A stretch of DNA of 64,000 nt from assembly GCA_947496065.1 (NCBI GenBank), contig CANMBF010000002.1:1-64000 (forward strand). Reading direction: 5' to 3'. A program made the position numbers and the translations under genes. Shown in pieces: positions 63,935 to 64,000 of the stretch; position 1 is the first letter of the stretch; the number at the start of each line of letters is the position of its first letter. This DNA comes from Bacteroidota bacterium. Its GTDB lineage: Bacteria > Bacteroidota > Bacteroidia > NS11-12g > UBA955. The notes beneath the pieces are model-generated. The model was not told the DNA's origin, made no database searches, and saw nothing but the letters and a program-made list of their open reading frames with translations.

Positions 63935-64000
63935 TTACTTTCCTATACAAAACTTCCCAAAGATATTGATCAATATCTCTTGGCTACTAATTTCACCTGT
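63935..64000 (-). CDS. mnmE: C-terminal end of tRNA modification GTPase MnmE (partial)
   Basis: Reading the minus strand from the right edge gives TGEISSQEILINIFGKFCIGK and then TAA (63937-63935). This is the invariant MnmE/TrmE C-terminus, with the FCIGK cysteine needed for 5-carboxymethylaminomethyl modification of U34 in tRNA. The rest of the gene lies outside the window. Confidence 0.88.
   Translation of the reverse strand, partial: TGEISSQEILINIFGKFCIGK

Noticed and set aside
1-64000. CRISPR arrays, tRNA or rRNA genes, prophage, insertion sequences
   Set aside because: Looked for regularly spaced repeats, TTCGA-loop tRNA patterns, transposase or integrase motifs and found none.

Overview
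The window is AT-rich DNA from a member of the phylum Bacteroidota. The evidence is a porP-gldK-gldL-gldM-gldN type IX secretion (T9SS) locus, three large secreted proteins with T9SS sorting domains, a TonB-dependent receptor, the ExbB-ExbD-ExbD-TonB-PstS-TPR gene order typical of the phylum, and promoters of the form TTG-N(17-19)-TAnnTTTG. I cannot place it below phylum level. No rRNA, tRNA, CRISPR array, prophage or insertion sequence was seen.

Layout. 0-4.4 kb: an amino-acid permease and an RND-type exporter. 4.4-10 kb: a minus-strand energy-transduction operon (ExbB, two ExbD, TonB, a small membrane protein, a PstS-like lipoprotein, a TPR protein). 10-10.6 kb: a gene-free gap holding a strong plus-strand terminator with no gene in front of it, possibly the end of a small RNA. 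10.6-14.7 kb: an outer-membrane-type protein, then a sigma-54 activator, LptE, TPR protein and SecG cluster. 14.7-24.1 kb: two tandem paralogous surface proteins with T9SS type B C-termini, a GT-C glycosyltransferase fused to TPR repeats, and a radical SAM/SPASM protein. 24.2-33 kb: the T9SS core. The canonical operon gldK-gldL-gldM-gldN ends at its own terminator and is followed by a second, separately transcribed gldM-gldN pair; porP lies just upstream of gldK. 33.4-37.3 kb: dnaA, then a methylmalonyl-CoA mutase large subunit split by an in-frame TAA immediately followed by ATG. 37.4-48.8 kb: mostly housekeeping genes (PpiD-like foldase, DUF3822 protein, rsmD, coaD, a NUDIX hydrolase, pyrE, GDP-fucose synthase), plus a secreted protein with a haem-c motif and a lipoprotein-YqaE fusion. 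48.9-57.2 kb: a UvrD-type helicase with a RecB-like nuclease, small lipoprotein and SnoaL-like genes, a GT-C membrane protein and a TonB-dependent receptor. 57.2-63.9 kb looks accessory: a 5'-truncated GNAT gene of foreign base composition followed by a hairpin between direct repeats, two class III nucleotide cyclase genes (one broken by two compensating frameshifts) and an MFS transporter. The right edge cuts into the 3' end of mnmE on the minus strand.

How it fits together. Much of the window is envelope and secretion machinery. SecG moves proteins across the inner membrane, the PpiD-like foldase and LptE serve the periplasm and outer membrane, and PorP plus GldKLMN export proteins carrying type A or type B C-terminal signals. 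Three such substrates are encoded here. Points most worth a second look: the extra gldM-gldN pair, the split mutase, the cyclase with compensating frameshifts, the GNAT fragment with its hairpin, and the orphan terminator at 10.5 kb.
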